A program made the translations under genes and the position numbers. DNA of 56,519 bases, from NCBI RefSeq assembly GCF_000349725.1, contig NZ_KB714701.1, forward strand, positions 51,180 through 107,698. Direction: 5' to 3'. The notes beneath the pieces were generated by a model. That model did no database searches and had not been told where the DNA came from. It was given only the letters and a program-made list of their open reading frames with translations. The stretch is from Ligilactobacillus pobuzihii E100301 = KCTC 13174. Lineage in GTDB: Bacteria; Bacillota; Bacilli; Lactobacillales; Lactobacillaceae. Below, one piece after another: positions 11,070-19,605 of this stretch (its first letter is position 1; every line of letters begins with the position of its first letter).

Positions 11070-11118
11070 GAGATTAAGACTAAATTACCTTAAAATTCAA
11101 TAATTTAGTCTTAGAGTC
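11070..11118 (-). repeat. Large inverted repeat between hprK and lgt
   Basis: GAGATTAAGACTAAATTA and TAATTTAGTCTTAGAGTC form a nearly perfect 18-base stem around a 13-base loop. No T-run follows on the minus strand, so it is not a standard terminator. It ends about 30 bases before the lgt start, which suggests an mRNA stability or processing element or a weak attenuator. Confidence 0.7.
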
Positions 11119-11149
11119 CATATTAGATTGTTTTTGGTCTGATAAATAA

Positions 11150-12085
11150 TTACTTATTAATTGAATTTTTCTTAATCAATCGGTTTAAATTATCTTCAAA
11201 TTTCTGTGTTGCATCATACCCCATTGATTTAGCACGAAAGTTCATTGCAGCCGATTCAATAATAATTGCCATATTTCGACCAACCTTAACCGGAATATTG
11301 ATTTTTGGCAAGGAAACACCAAACAACTCATAGTCTTGTTCCCCACTTCCTAAACGATCATATTGCTTATCGGCAGACCAATTTTCCAAATTAACGATCA
11401 CAGAAATATTAGTATTTTGTCGCACTGAACCAGCACCAAACAAATTCATAACGTCAATAATACCGACCCCGCGAATTTCAAGCAAGTGATTCAAAATCTC
11501 TGGGGCTTCTCCAACCAATGTACGTTCATCTTGTTGATAGATCTCAACTCGATCATCCGCGATCAAGCGATGACCACGTTTGATCAATTCCAAGGCCGTT
11601 TCAGATTTACCGACACCAGAATCACCAGTGATTAAAACACCTAATCCGTAAATATCCATTAGTACACCGTGCACCGAACGACGCTCAGATAATTTAGCCT
11701 GCAAAAAATCAGTTAATCGTGATGATAAACGAGTGGTTGATAATTTAGACCTTAAAATCGGAATATTATGCCTTTTACCGGCTTCTTCCAATTCGATCGG
11801 AACAGGTAAGAAACGGGAAACTAAAAAACAAGGGGTATTTTTACCACACATTTTATCCATGATCCGAGCCCGCTCGTTTTTTTTCATTTTATGTGAATAA
11901 GAGATCTCAGTCATCCCCAGCAATTGGATTCGTTCTGCTGGATAATAATCAAAATATCCCGTCATTTCTAACCCTGGCCGCGAAATATCACTAGTCATAA
12001 TATAGCGAGAATCTAAGTTAACGCCTCCACTATATACTACTAAGTCACATTCATCGACTAACTCTTGCACGCTGACTTTATTCAA
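11150..12085 (-). CDS. hprK: HPr kinase/phosphorylase
   Basis: Phosphorylates and dephosphorylates Ser46 of HPr, the switch for carbon catabolite repression in Firmicutes. The 311-residue protein has an N-terminal domain and a C-terminal catalytic domain with P-loop GDSGVGKS (residues 154-161) and the signature around [15 protein letters not shown]. Start is TTG at 12085 behind GGGAGG. It is followed by lgt and trxB, and preceded by the yvlC-yvlD pair, an order resembling Bacillus. Confidence 0.97.
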   Translation of the reverse strand: MNKVSVQELVDECDLVVYSGGVNLDSRYIMTSDISRPGLEMTGYFDYYPAERIQLLGMTEISYSHKMKKNERARIMDKMCGKNTPCFLVSRFLPVPIELEEAGKRHNIPILRSKLSTTRLSSRLTDFLQAKLSERRSVHGVLMDIYGLGVLITGDSGVGKSETALELIKRGHRLIADDRVEIYQQDERTLVGEAPEILNHLLEIRGVGIIDVMNLFGAGSVRQNTNISVIVNLENWSADKQYDRLGSGEQDYELFGVSLPKINIPVKVGRNMAIIIESAAMNFRAKSMGYDATQKFEDNLNRLIKKNSINK

Positions 12086-12200
12086 GTTGAAACCTCCCGT
12101 ATACGTCCAAATATATTTATGTAGAATTAGAAAAAGATAGTTGCATCCTTTTCCAAATAAATTCTAGACCAATTACTTTTCTACAACCATTATACATTGT

Positions 12201-12548
12201 TTAAACAGAAAAGCGATCAGTAATAACTAGGTTAACTAAACTGATGATCAATGAAATGAGCAATGCGCTACCGAAGCTAGAAAAATAAAAGACTTCACTA
12301 CCAACAAAAAATGATGTCATTTCTAAAATAAACGCATTAATTATTAGATAGAAAAAACCTAAAGTTAGCATCGTGATCGGTAATGACAAAATAACCAAGA
12401 CTGGTTTAACAAAAGCGTTTAATAAACTTAACACCACAGCCGCTAATAATGCGATCCATAAATTAGCAACGTGAAAATAATTAGGCAATAGTCCCGCTAT
12501 AGCGACAAATATCAGTGCATTGATCAAAACACGTCTAATGAAATTCAA
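12201..12548 (-). CDS. YvlD-type four-helix membrane protein (phage holin 4 superfamily)
   Basis: A 115-residue protein with four hydrophobic helices, of the family annotated as mycobacterial/phage holin 4_2 and represented by YvlD in Bacillus subtilis. The name does not imply a prophage: no phage genes are nearby. TTG at 12548 overlaps the end of the upstream PspC gene by four bases, so the pair is translationally coupled. By analogy with Bacillus it may act in envelope stress; this is inference. Confidence 0.8.
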   Translation of the reverse strand: MNFIRRVLINALIFVAIAGLLPNYFHVANLWIALLAAVVLSLLNAFVKPVLVILSLPITMLTLGFFYLIINAFILEMTSFFVGSEVFYFSSFGSALLISLIISLVNLVITDRFSV

Positions 12549-12880
12549 TTGCTTTTCCTTTCGTGTGCGTCATGTAATATTTTACGATCTTTTGGCTTAG
12601 TCTGTGATCGTGTCCTTGTATTCTGTGCCCTATTTGAATTAACATTTTGGAAAAATGAAGACCAATTTCCACCCGCTGTTTCTTGCGGGATAGCCAGGTA
12701 TAAAATCAAATAGATCCCAACTGACAAGATAGCCAAGCGTGGAATGGTAGAGCAAATTAGTGAAAATACCAGGTAGCCGATACGAACATATTTAGCCTGA
12801 ATACCAAAATATTCAGCAAATCCACCACAAACCCCCGCCAAGAAACGATTAGTTGACGAGCGGCGTAATTTCTTCTTCAA
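12545..12880 (-). CDS. PspC-domain envelope stress protein (YvlC-like)
   Basis: A 111-residue protein with the PspC signature in its first half (RFLAGVCGGFAEYFG, residues about 12-26), followed by a hydrophobic segment ending in YLAIPQE near residue 67. The last 40 residues are polar and basic. TTG at 12880 follows GGAGG. It is the first gene of a two-gene unit with the YvlD-like protein, the same pairing as yvlC-yvlD upstream of hprK in Bacillus. Confidence 0.85.
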   Translation of the reverse strand: MKKKLRRSSTNRFLAGVCGGFAEYFGIQAKYVRIGYLVFSLICSTIPRLAILSVGIYLILYLAIPQETAGGNWSSFFQNVNSNRAQNTRTRSQTKPKDRKILHDAHERKSN

Positions 12881-13034
12881 AAAACATACCTCCAGAAATT
12901 TATATATACTTTACCTATATTCAAAAGTTTTCATTTTAAATCACATCTTGTTTAGATGTTCCAAGTATAATTTTACATGGTAATAATTACCACCGCAATC
13001 TTTGTGTTTTTTTAAACAGACATTTAAGAAATAC

Positions 13035-14426
13035 TTAGTCATTTTCCTGGGAAGACGGCAAAATCACAGTAAAAGTCGTTCCAACATCCAATTGGCTATC
13101 GACTTTTATCTGCCCCGATAAAAACTCAACATATTCTTGAACAATTGCCAATCCTAGACCGGTACCTTCAACTTCTTTACTTCTAGAAGTATCTGCCCGA
13201 TAGAACCTTTCAAAAATCCGGCTCTGCTGTTCCATTGTCATACCGATCCCAGTATCTTTGACCTGAAATTGCCAAGTAGATTCATTAGCTTTTGCCAAAA
13301 CAGTAACTTTCCCGCCAACATTATTATATCTGATCGCATTTTGAATCAGATTACTCATTATATATTTAAGCTTGTTTGCATCCGCTTGAACTTTTAAATT
13401 GGGTGAAACCTGATTAACAAAAGTCAATTGACGTTCATTTAACATCGTTTCATAAGGTTGAACGCATTCTTGTACCAACTGAAGAACCTGAATTTGTTTA
13501 AAGTCAAGGCTCATATTAGGCCCGATCCGTGACAAAGATAAAATATCATTGATCAGATCAGTTAAACGCAGACTTTGCTGATGTATTATATCAACAAACT
13601 GGCTCGCAGCTTGAGGGTCTTTTAATGCGCCGTTTTTCAAAGTTTCACTAAATCCTGCAATCGACGTGACTGGTGTTTTCAATTCATGACTAACGTTGCT
13701 GACAAAATCATTTTGCATTCGTTCGATTTGTTTGCGTTCAGTAATATCGTTGACTAGTAACATCACAAAAAAATGATGTGAACTGACTGGGATATAGACT
13801 ACATTGACAGCTAATATCTTAGTGGCATCGGCCAAATTAATTTTTATTTCTGCCTGTTGATCTTCTTTAGTACGATAGGTTTCCTCAACGATTTTAACAA
13901 TATCAAATTCTGCCAGTGCCGTGTAATATAATTCATGCCGTAGTTCTAGTTCTTGGCCCATGATGTCATTTAAATGGTGATTACTTAAATAAATTTCTCT
14001 ATCCTGATCGATCACCATGACACCGATCGGTACATACTCCAACAAACCAAAGTAACCTCTTTTTTGGCGATTATAGTCTTTAGAGAGCCTTTGCATCACG
14101 CTTTGAACTTGATTAACAGATTGGCCCAATTCATACAATTCATCTTTTTTAGAAACAAGCACATGACCGCTTTTCTGACCTTCTGTGATTTCACTTAATT
14201 TTTTTATAAAAAGTCGCAATAAATTCTTCTCATGCCTTTTTTCCATATATTCAAGCATTAAGATCAAGATAAAGAATAATGACACAGCTAGTGCTAACCA
14301 AAAAAGATGTAACTGGGTAACAGCAACCCCGAAAGTAACCCCTGAATATCTTACATAAAGCAAAACTGTCAAAAAGAGGGCTACTACTGCTAATAATAAG
14401 CGTCGCAGGATCTGTCTAACTTTCAT
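13035..14426 (-). CDS. phoR: PhoR-type sensor histidine kinase
   Basis: Membrane histidine kinase, 463 residues. Two membrane segments (about 11-28 and 40-58) leave only a very short outside loop. Then come a linker/HAMP-like region, a PAS domain (about 125-230), a HisKA domain with phospho-acceptor His247 in NVSHELKTP, and an ATPase domain with N, G1 (KDTGIGM) and G2 (GTGLGLAI) boxes. It overlaps phoP by 11 bases. The missing extracellular domain makes direct sensing of an outside ligand unlikely. PhoR is the best family match; a different stimulus is possible. Confidence 0.88.
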   Translation of the reverse strand: MKVRQILRRLLLAVVALFLTVLLYVRYSGVTFGVAVTQLHLFWLALAVSLFFILILMLEYMEKRHEKNLLRLFIKKLSEITEGQKSGHVLVSKKDELYELGQSVNQVQSVMQRLSKDYNRQKRGYFGLLEYVPIGVMVIDQDREIYLSNHHLNDIMGQELELRHELYYTALAEFDIVKIVEETYRTKEDQQAEIKINLADATKILAVNVVYIPVSSHHFFVMLLVNDITERKQIERMQNDFVSNVSHELKTPVTSIAGFSETLKNGALKDPQAASQFVDIIHQQSLRLTDLINDILSLSRIGPNMSLDFKQIQVLQLVQECVQPYETMLNERQLTFVNQVSPNLKVQADANKLKYIMSNLIQNAIRYNNVGGKVTVLAKANESTWQFQVKDTGIGMTMEQQSRIFERFYRADTSRSKEVEGTGLGLAIVQEYVEFLSGQIKVDSQLDVGTTFTVILPSSQEND

Positions 14427-15138
14427 CTAGTTTTCCTTCAAACTTGTAACCGAAACCACGAACGGTTTGTATATTAGTCGGATGACTTGGATCTTTCTCA
14501 ATTTTTTCACGTAAATGACTAACATGCATATCAACCATCCTCGTTTGCCCCACATAATCATAACCCCAAACACCGTTTAAGAGATTTTCTCGACTTAAAA
14601 CACGACCCGGACGTTTTACAAAATAGGCCAATAGTTCGAACTCTTTAGGTGTTAGTGAAATTTTCTGGTCACCCACAGTAACTGTATAGTTCGTTAAATC
14701 AATAGAAAAATCTTGAAAGGTATACAATTCCTCGTTTTTTTGTGAATCACCGCTTTGCATCCGGTCATTAGCTGGAGTTACACGTCTACCAATTGCTTTA
14801 AGTCGTGCGATAACTTCCCGTGGTGAAAATGGCTTAGTAATATAATCATCAGCACCCAATTCAAGTCCAATGATTTTATCAGTTTCTTCGTCACGCGCTG
14901 TCAGCATAATAATTGGGGTTGTAACTTTTTCCTGTCGTAATTTCTTAGTAACTTCGATCCCATCTAACTTCGGTAACATAATATCTAATAAAATAAAATC
15001 AAAAGAAATAAACAATGCCGTATCTAAAGCCTCTTGCCCATCAATTGCAGTTTTAACCTCATATCCTTCTTTGGTTAAGTTATATTCTAATAAAGTTAAA
15101 ATAGCTTGATCATCATCAACAACTAAGACTTTTTTCAA
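14416..15138 (-). CDS. phoP: PhoP-type response regulator (OmpR family)
   Basis: 240-residue OmpR/PhoB-class regulator. The receiver domain has acidic residues VVDDD near the N-terminus, phospho-acceptor Asp52 (LLDIMLPKLDG) and Lys102. The C-terminal winged helix spans about residues 145-235 (LTPKEFELL, TRMVDMHVSHLREK). TTG at 15138 follows AGGAG. It is cotranscribed with the overlapping kinase gene. Phosphate control is the family expectation; no Pho operators were verified here. Confidence 0.9.
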   Translation of the reverse strand: MKKVLVVDDDQAILTLLEYNLTKEGYEVKTAIDGQEALDTALFISFDFILLDIMLPKLDGIEVTKKLRQEKVTTPIIMLTARDEETDKIIGLELGADDYITKPFSPREVIARLKAIGRRVTPANDRMQSGDSQKNEELYTFQDFSIDLTNYTVTVGDQKISLTPKEFELLAYFVKRPGRVLSRENLLNGVWGYDYVGQTRMVDMHVSHLREKIEKDPSHPTNIQTVRGFGYKFEGKLDES

Positions 15139-15154
15139 TTCAGCTCTCCTTCTT

Positions 15155-16300
15155 TCATTGAAATAATATTAAGCCAATTTCATGTGGAGCATCCGCATAA
15201 ATCGCACTTTCCGTAATTTTAAGGTCTCCTTCAAACGTTCTAATCTTCAAATGACAATAAGCAGAGTTTTTTTGCAAAGCAGCATATAACTCAGGTTCAT
15301 TTCTAACAACTTCCTTATTACAGTCTAAGATCGTATCTCCTTTTTGGATCCCCATTTTTGCAGCAGGCGTGTTGGGTATGACAGCAATCACACGCACACC
15401 ATCATTAGTTTCTACGTACCATCTTTGTCCTTTTTCATCGACGTGTTTCCGTTGAAAATAATAGTAAACAGCCAAAATTCCGACAATAACAATTCCCAGT
15501 ACGGCAACCAGAGGATAAAAGAGTCCGCAAACTGCCAAGACTACACTTAGGATACTTAATATTAGGGACTGTTTATAAAATCTACTCAAAATTACTTGCG
15601 GCTCTTCTTTAAAGACACATAAAGCTGCAGCGATCAATAAAGGCAAGAGCATTATACCAAATGAACGGCCATTAAATGAAAAGACTGGCCAATAACTCCA
15701 TGAGCTTTGAAACGTATCAACTGGAAACAAAATAATCAACGGGATCACACTAAATTCCTTCCAATTGTAATATGCAACTCGTCTTCCTCTTTTACCACCC
15801 TTTATTCGCGGTGTAAACCATGTATTCTTCTTATAATGTAACAAAAATGATCTGACTAAAAAAAAGATTCCTAATAACAATAAAACGCTGGCTGGTAACA
15901 TTTTTCCGTCAAATGAAAAAGACATCTTACCAATCGAAAAATCAGCAATATCCGCAAGATTTAAAACACTGATCCCCGCAGCTGAAAGCCATAAGCCAAT
16001 TAAACTTAAGTCAAAAAATGGCAATAAAATTACTACAATGATCCCAACTATTTCAATTAGCGCTATCGAACCAGTAGTTAACATTAATCCAGCTGCTAAA
16101 GAAATTATCCCGCCTATCAACAAACCAAAAAAAGCAGTTTTTAAAAAGTGCCGGCCTTCATAAAAATCCCGGTCGATAGCTATCCTAAAAAAACGTCTTT
16201 CTTTAGAAATACGTTGTCGATATATAACAACTGTCATTATGAGCCCCAGCCAAATTAAAGGCTGCATTAAATAAGATAAAATAATCTGCCAGAATTCCAC
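15155..16300 (-). CDS. Polytopic PDZ-domain membrane protein, MinJ-like
   Basis: A 381-residue protein with roughly eight hydrophobic segments in the first 290 residues and a C-terminal PDZ domain (about 295-375: VRVIAVIPNTPAAKMGIQKGD). This matches the architecture of MinJ (YvjD) of Bacillus, which links DivIVA to the Min division-site system, and MinJ genes are found near ftsEX. I chose GTG at 16300, seven bases after AGGGGG; TTG at 16306 is too close to that site. Function at the septum is inference. It lies between ftsX and phoP. Confidence 0.75.
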   Translation of the reverse strand: MEFWQIILSYLMQPLIWLGLIMTVVIYRQRISKERRFFRIAIDRDFYEGRHFLKTAFFGLLIGGIISLAAGLMLTTGSIALIEIVGIIVVILLPFFDLSLIGLWLSAAGISVLNLADIADFSIGKMSFSFDGKMLPASVLLLLGIFFLVRSFLLHYKKNTWFTPRIKGGKRGRRVAYYNWKEFSVIPLIILFPVDTFQSSWSYWPVFSFNGRSFGIMLLPLLIAAALCVFKEEPQVILSRFYKQSLILSILSVVLAVCGLFYPLVAVLGIVIVGILAVYYYFQRKHVDEKGQRWYVETNDGVRVIAVIPNTPAAKMGIQKGDTILDCNKEVVRNEPELYAALQKNSAYCHLKIRTFEGDLKITESAIYADAPHEIGLILFQ

Positions 16301-16402
16301 GATCAAGCCCCCTGCATCAAGTATTATGTTCTCAGTATATCAATATCAGCTAATGAAAACAAAAAAGTATCTCTATAATCGGTCAACTTTTTAAAACAAT
16401 AA

Positions 16403-16442
16403 CAAAAAAACTTAGCTTGTTATTATAACAAAACCAAGTTTT
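16403..16442 (-). terminator. Rho-independent terminator after ftsX
   Basis: On the minus strand AACTTGGTTTTGTTAT and ATAACAAGCTAAGTT form a long stem with a tight turn, followed by TTTTTTT. It ends the ftsE-ftsX operon. Confidence 0.85.
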
Positions 16443-16453
16443 TAGAATTATAT

Positions 16454-17347
16454 TTAATTTTTTAGTTTTAAGAAGCGTCCCATTGATAACGCAGCACCTA
16501 AAGCCCCAATACCGATACCGATCAAAGCTAATAAAAGATCAATTTCCACTAAGAAAGTATGTGGTGTTAATAGTGACATATTGGTGCTTTGTAATGACTG
16601 AGAAACAACGTTATACATCCATCCATAACTAAAATCAACGACCAAGATTGGAATAATTGAACCGAACAAACCAGTCCATGCTCCTTCCAAAATGAATGGC
16701 CATCTGATATAACCGTTTGTTGCACCAACTAATCTCATGATCGAAATTTCATTACTCCTTGATAAGATAGTTAGCCTGATCGTATTTGAAATTAAAAAGA
16801 CAGCCACAAACAAAAGCAAGATACTAATGATCATTCCCCAACGCCTGATTCCCGAAACAACGTTAAAGAGTTTCTTCGCTGATGCCCCTCCATATTGAGC
16901 TTGATAAACATGGCGGTATTTTTCAGCTGTCTTGGCAACATTGATCGTATCTTTAGGGTCATTCGTTTTAACAACATACACGTCATAAAGTGGGTTATCA
17001 TCACCTGAGAATAAACGAAATTCCTTACCATATTCTCCAACAACATTATTTAACTCTTTTTTACGACTAGAAAAACTAATACTATCAACGCCATCAATAT
17101 TAGAAAGTTTCTTTTTTAAATCCTGTTGTTGTTTGTCAGTTGTTTTACGGTCAATGAAAACACGGACTTCAACATCATTTTGTACATCATTAGCAACTTT
17201 ATTAACATTTAGTAAGATCGAAAGCAAAACCCCAACTAACAGTAAAGTCACAGTCACAGCGGCAATCGCAGCTGTTGTCATCCAACCATTCCTTTTTAAG
17301 TTTCGCAAACTTTCGGTTAAATGACGCTTCAAAGTTAACTTACTCAT
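16454..17347 (-). CDS. ftsX: Cell division protein FtsX (permease-like)
   Basis: Membrane partner of FtsE; the complex activates peptidoglycan hydrolases at the septum or side wall. The 297-residue protein has an N-terminal helix (about 22-45), an extracellular domain (about 46-165) and three more helices (about 170-195, 220-245, 265-290) with the conserved RLVGATNGYIRWPFILEG region. ATG at 17347 follows GGAGGAGG; an open frame extends upstream but only into that binding site. It overlaps ftsE by eight bases. Confidence 0.95.
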   Translation of the reverse strand: MSKLTLKRHLTESLRNLKRNGWMTTAAIAAVTVTLLLVGVLLSILLNVNKVANDVQNDVEVRVFIDRKTTDKQQQDLKKKLSNIDGVDSISFSSRKKELNNVVGEYGKEFRLFSGDDNPLYDVYVVKTNDPKDTINVAKTAEKYRHVYQAQYGGASAKKLFNVVSGIRRWGMIISILLLFVAVFLISNTIRLTILSRSNEISIMRLVGATNGYIRWPFILEGAWTGLFGSIIPILVVDFSYGWMYNVVSQSLQSTNMSLLTPHTFLVEIDLLLALIGIGIGALGAALSMGRFLKLKN

Positions 17348-18023
17348 TTTCGTAACCTCCTCCTTCTTGATCACGGATAATCTTTCCGGCAGAGATTTCT
17401 AATACACGATGTTTATGTTCATTAACCATATTACTATTATGAGTTGCCATCACGATAGTTGTGCCATCTTGATTGATTTTTTCCAAAATTTCCATAATTT
17501 CCTCAGACGTATCAGGGTCCAAGTTACCGGTAGGCTCATCAGCAATTAAAATTCCCGGACGATTAGCCATCGCGCGTGCAATAGCCACACGTTGTTGCTC
17601 ACCACCAGAAATTTCATTGGGGAAGTTTTGGGCCTTATCTTTTAAACCAACTTGTTTTAAAACCTCATTCACTCGTTTTTCAACTTCTTCTGGTTTCTTT
17701 TCGATCACCTGTAAGGCGTACGCAATATTTTCAAAAATTGTGAGTCGTGGCAATAATTTAAAGTCCTGAAAAACGACCCCTAATTCGCGACGCAAAAAGG
17801 GGACCTCTTTATTTGTAATAGAACTTACATCATAATCATTAACACGTATTTCGCCAGAAGTAGCGCCTACTTCATGATACATTAACTTAATAAAAGTTGT
17901 TTTACCTGCCCCACTAGGACCTACAATATAGACAAATTCGCCCTGGTCGATCCGCACAGATAAGCGGTCGGCGCCAAGTACTTCATTGCCGTAATCTTTC
18001 ACTACATTTTTAAATTCGATCAA
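17340..18023 (-). CDS. ftsE: Cell division ATP-binding protein FtsE
   Basis: ABC ATPase of the FtsEX complex. From TTG at 18023 it is 227 residues, the usual FtsE size. Walker A GPSGAGKT lies near residue 36, signature ISGGEQQR and Walker B ILIADEPTG further on, and the H-loop ATHN near the end. The TTG is preceded by GGAGG; an ATG-initiated frame begins upstream at 18059, but it would read through the binding site and lacks homology. Confidence 0.95.
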   Translation of the reverse strand: MIEFKNVVKDYGNEVLGADRLSVRIDQGEFVYIVGPSGAGKTTFIKLMYHEVGATSGEIRVNDYDVSSITNKEVPFLRRELGVVFQDFKLLPRLTIFENIAYALQVIEKKPEEVEKRVNEVLKQVGLKDKAQNFPNEISGGEQQRVAIARAMANRPGILIADEPTGNLDPDTSEEIMEILEKINQDGTTIVMATHNSNMVNEHKHRVLEISAGKIIRDQEGGGYENE

Positions 18024-18117
18024 GAGAACTTTTCCTCCAAAATATTTTTCATACTTCATTAGTATAACATTACCTAATATTCAATTAACAGTACATTATT
18101 GTTACAAAAAGATTGCG

Positions 18118-18334
18118 AAAGGGAGTAAGGCAAAAAGTGTTTTGAAGTCGATTTGTAACGACCATTGCTTTATTTTGGGGCGTAGCAAAATGAAAAATCA
18201 GAATAAAGTAATCGTTGTTACTGTAAGGCCTCAATTTTTTTGAAACAGGTTTAAGGGCCGCCAATCTAACCCATTTAATGGGATAGATCGACGACCCTTT
18301 TAGAATCGCACAGCTAGTTTTGTCCCAGTCCCTT
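18118..18334 (+). repeat. Dispersed structured element, copy 2 (full-length)
   Basis: Full-length copy that defines the family. The ends AAGGGA and TCCCTT, with GGCAAAA and TTTTGTC inside, can close the structure. Hairpin 1 (18155-18221) pairs GTAACGACCATTGCTTTATT with a matching 3' arm at 18199-18221, 22 of 23 positions including G-U, around the loop CGTAGCAAAATGAAA. Hairpin 2 (18253-18299) is the GGGCC hairpin. It lies between the prfB stop and the ftsE start and fills most of that 325-base gap. Confidence 0.88.
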
Positions 18335-18348
18335 CCGGATACTATTAT

Positions 18349-19468
18349 TTACTGTGGATTATCTTGCTGTAATTTCCATTGTAAATACGAATTAATAAAG
18401 GGATCCAACTCTCCATCCATAACTGCCTGAATATTTCCCGTTTCTTGGTTTGTACGATGATCTTTGACCATCGAATATGGATGGAACACATATGAGCGAA
18501 TCTGTGACCCCCAGCCAATTTCCAGCTGTTCGCCTTGGATCTTAGCTCGTTCCTGTTCTTTTTTTTCCATTTCCATTTGGTATAATTTAGACTTCATCAT
18601 CTTTTCAGCAGTTGCCTTATTTTGAAACTGCGAACGTTGAGCCTGGCTAGAAGTAACAAGCCCAGTTGGTATATGGATCAAACGTACCGCAGAAGATGTT
18701 TTATTAATATGCTGACCACCGGCACCAGAGGAACGAAAAACTTCCATTTTAATATCTTCTGGACGTAAATCAACTTCTACATCATCCGATAACTCAGGCA
18801 TCACATTGACCGAAGCAAATGAAGTATGACGCCGACCTGCAGAATCAAACGGTGAGATCCGAACTAAACGATGGACACCTTTTTCACTACGTAAATAGCC
18901 ATATGCATTAGTCCCAGAGACCATTAATGTTACACTCTTGATCCCAGCTTCCTCGCCTTCTTGATAATCAACTGTTTCAACTTTAAAGTCATGTTGTTCT
19001 GCCCAACGATCGTACATCCGTAACAGCATCGAACCCCAGTCTTGCGACTCAGTTCCACCAGCACCTGGATGTATTTCCAAAATGGCATTATTTTTATCAT
19101 ATCGACCATTAAAAAGTAAAGTCAACTGGTATTGTTCCATTTGTTTTTGAACAGCTTCATATTTATTAGATAAATCATTGGCAATTTCCTGGTCACTAGG
19201 ATCAGCCTCCGCCAATTCAAGCAAGACTTGCAGGTCTTCAATACTTTCTTCCAATGAATTAAAATTATCATACTTTGTTTTTAAAACATTGTTTTCATCG
19301 ATCACGACCTGTGCTTGCTGGCTGTCGTTCCAAAACGCAGGGTCAGACATTTTCATTTCATTTTCTGCAATTGATTCTTTCAAACCTTCGAGGTCAAAGA
19401 GACCCCCTAAAGTCTGTGAGTTGTTTTTTCAAATGTTCAATTTCACGACTATAATCGCTAAATTCCAT
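18349..19468 (-). CDS. prfB: Peptide chain release factor 2, programmed +1 frameshift
   Basis: RF2 recognises UGA and UAA stop codons. The gene is in two frames: ATG at 19468 opens a 24-codon frame ending in CTT TGA C, and the main frame continues after a +1 shift at 19394-19396, giving about 369 residues. The main part contains the GGQ motif (SSGAGGQHINKT) that triggers peptide release and the anticodon-like region around VSGTNAYGY. An internal AGGGGG lies three bases before the slippery CTT, as needed for the shift. GGAGG precedes the start. Confidence 0.96.
19393..19408 (-). promoter_or_regulatory. prfB autoregulatory frameshift site
   Basis: On the minus strand AGGGGG TCT CTT TGA C: an internal Shine-Dalgarno, a slippery CTT and an in-frame UGA followed by C. 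When RF2 is scarce the ribosome shifts +1 and completes RF2. This is the classical arrangement, intact here. Confidence 0.95.
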
Positions 19469-19551
19469 TTTTCTTCCTCCTCGTATTATAAAAAGTTACC
19501 TGAATTTTTGAATTCTATGTTCAAAATCAATTTTTCAAATAACTACTCCAT

Positions 19552-19597
19552 AAAAAACGGACGATAAACTACCATTTTCGTAGTAGTCCGCCCGTTT
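19552..19597 (-). terminator. Rho-independent terminator after secA
   Basis: On the minus strand ACGGGCGGACTACTAC folds onto GTAGTTTATCGTCCGT with small mismatches, then TTTTTT. It lies just after the secA stop and before prfB. Confidence 0.85.
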
Positions 19598-19605
19598 TAG
19601 ACTTA

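Noticed and set aside
12201-12548. Holin annotation suggesting a prophage remnant
   Set aside because: The family is the chromosomal YvlD type paired with PspC upstream of hprK; no phage gene is nearby.
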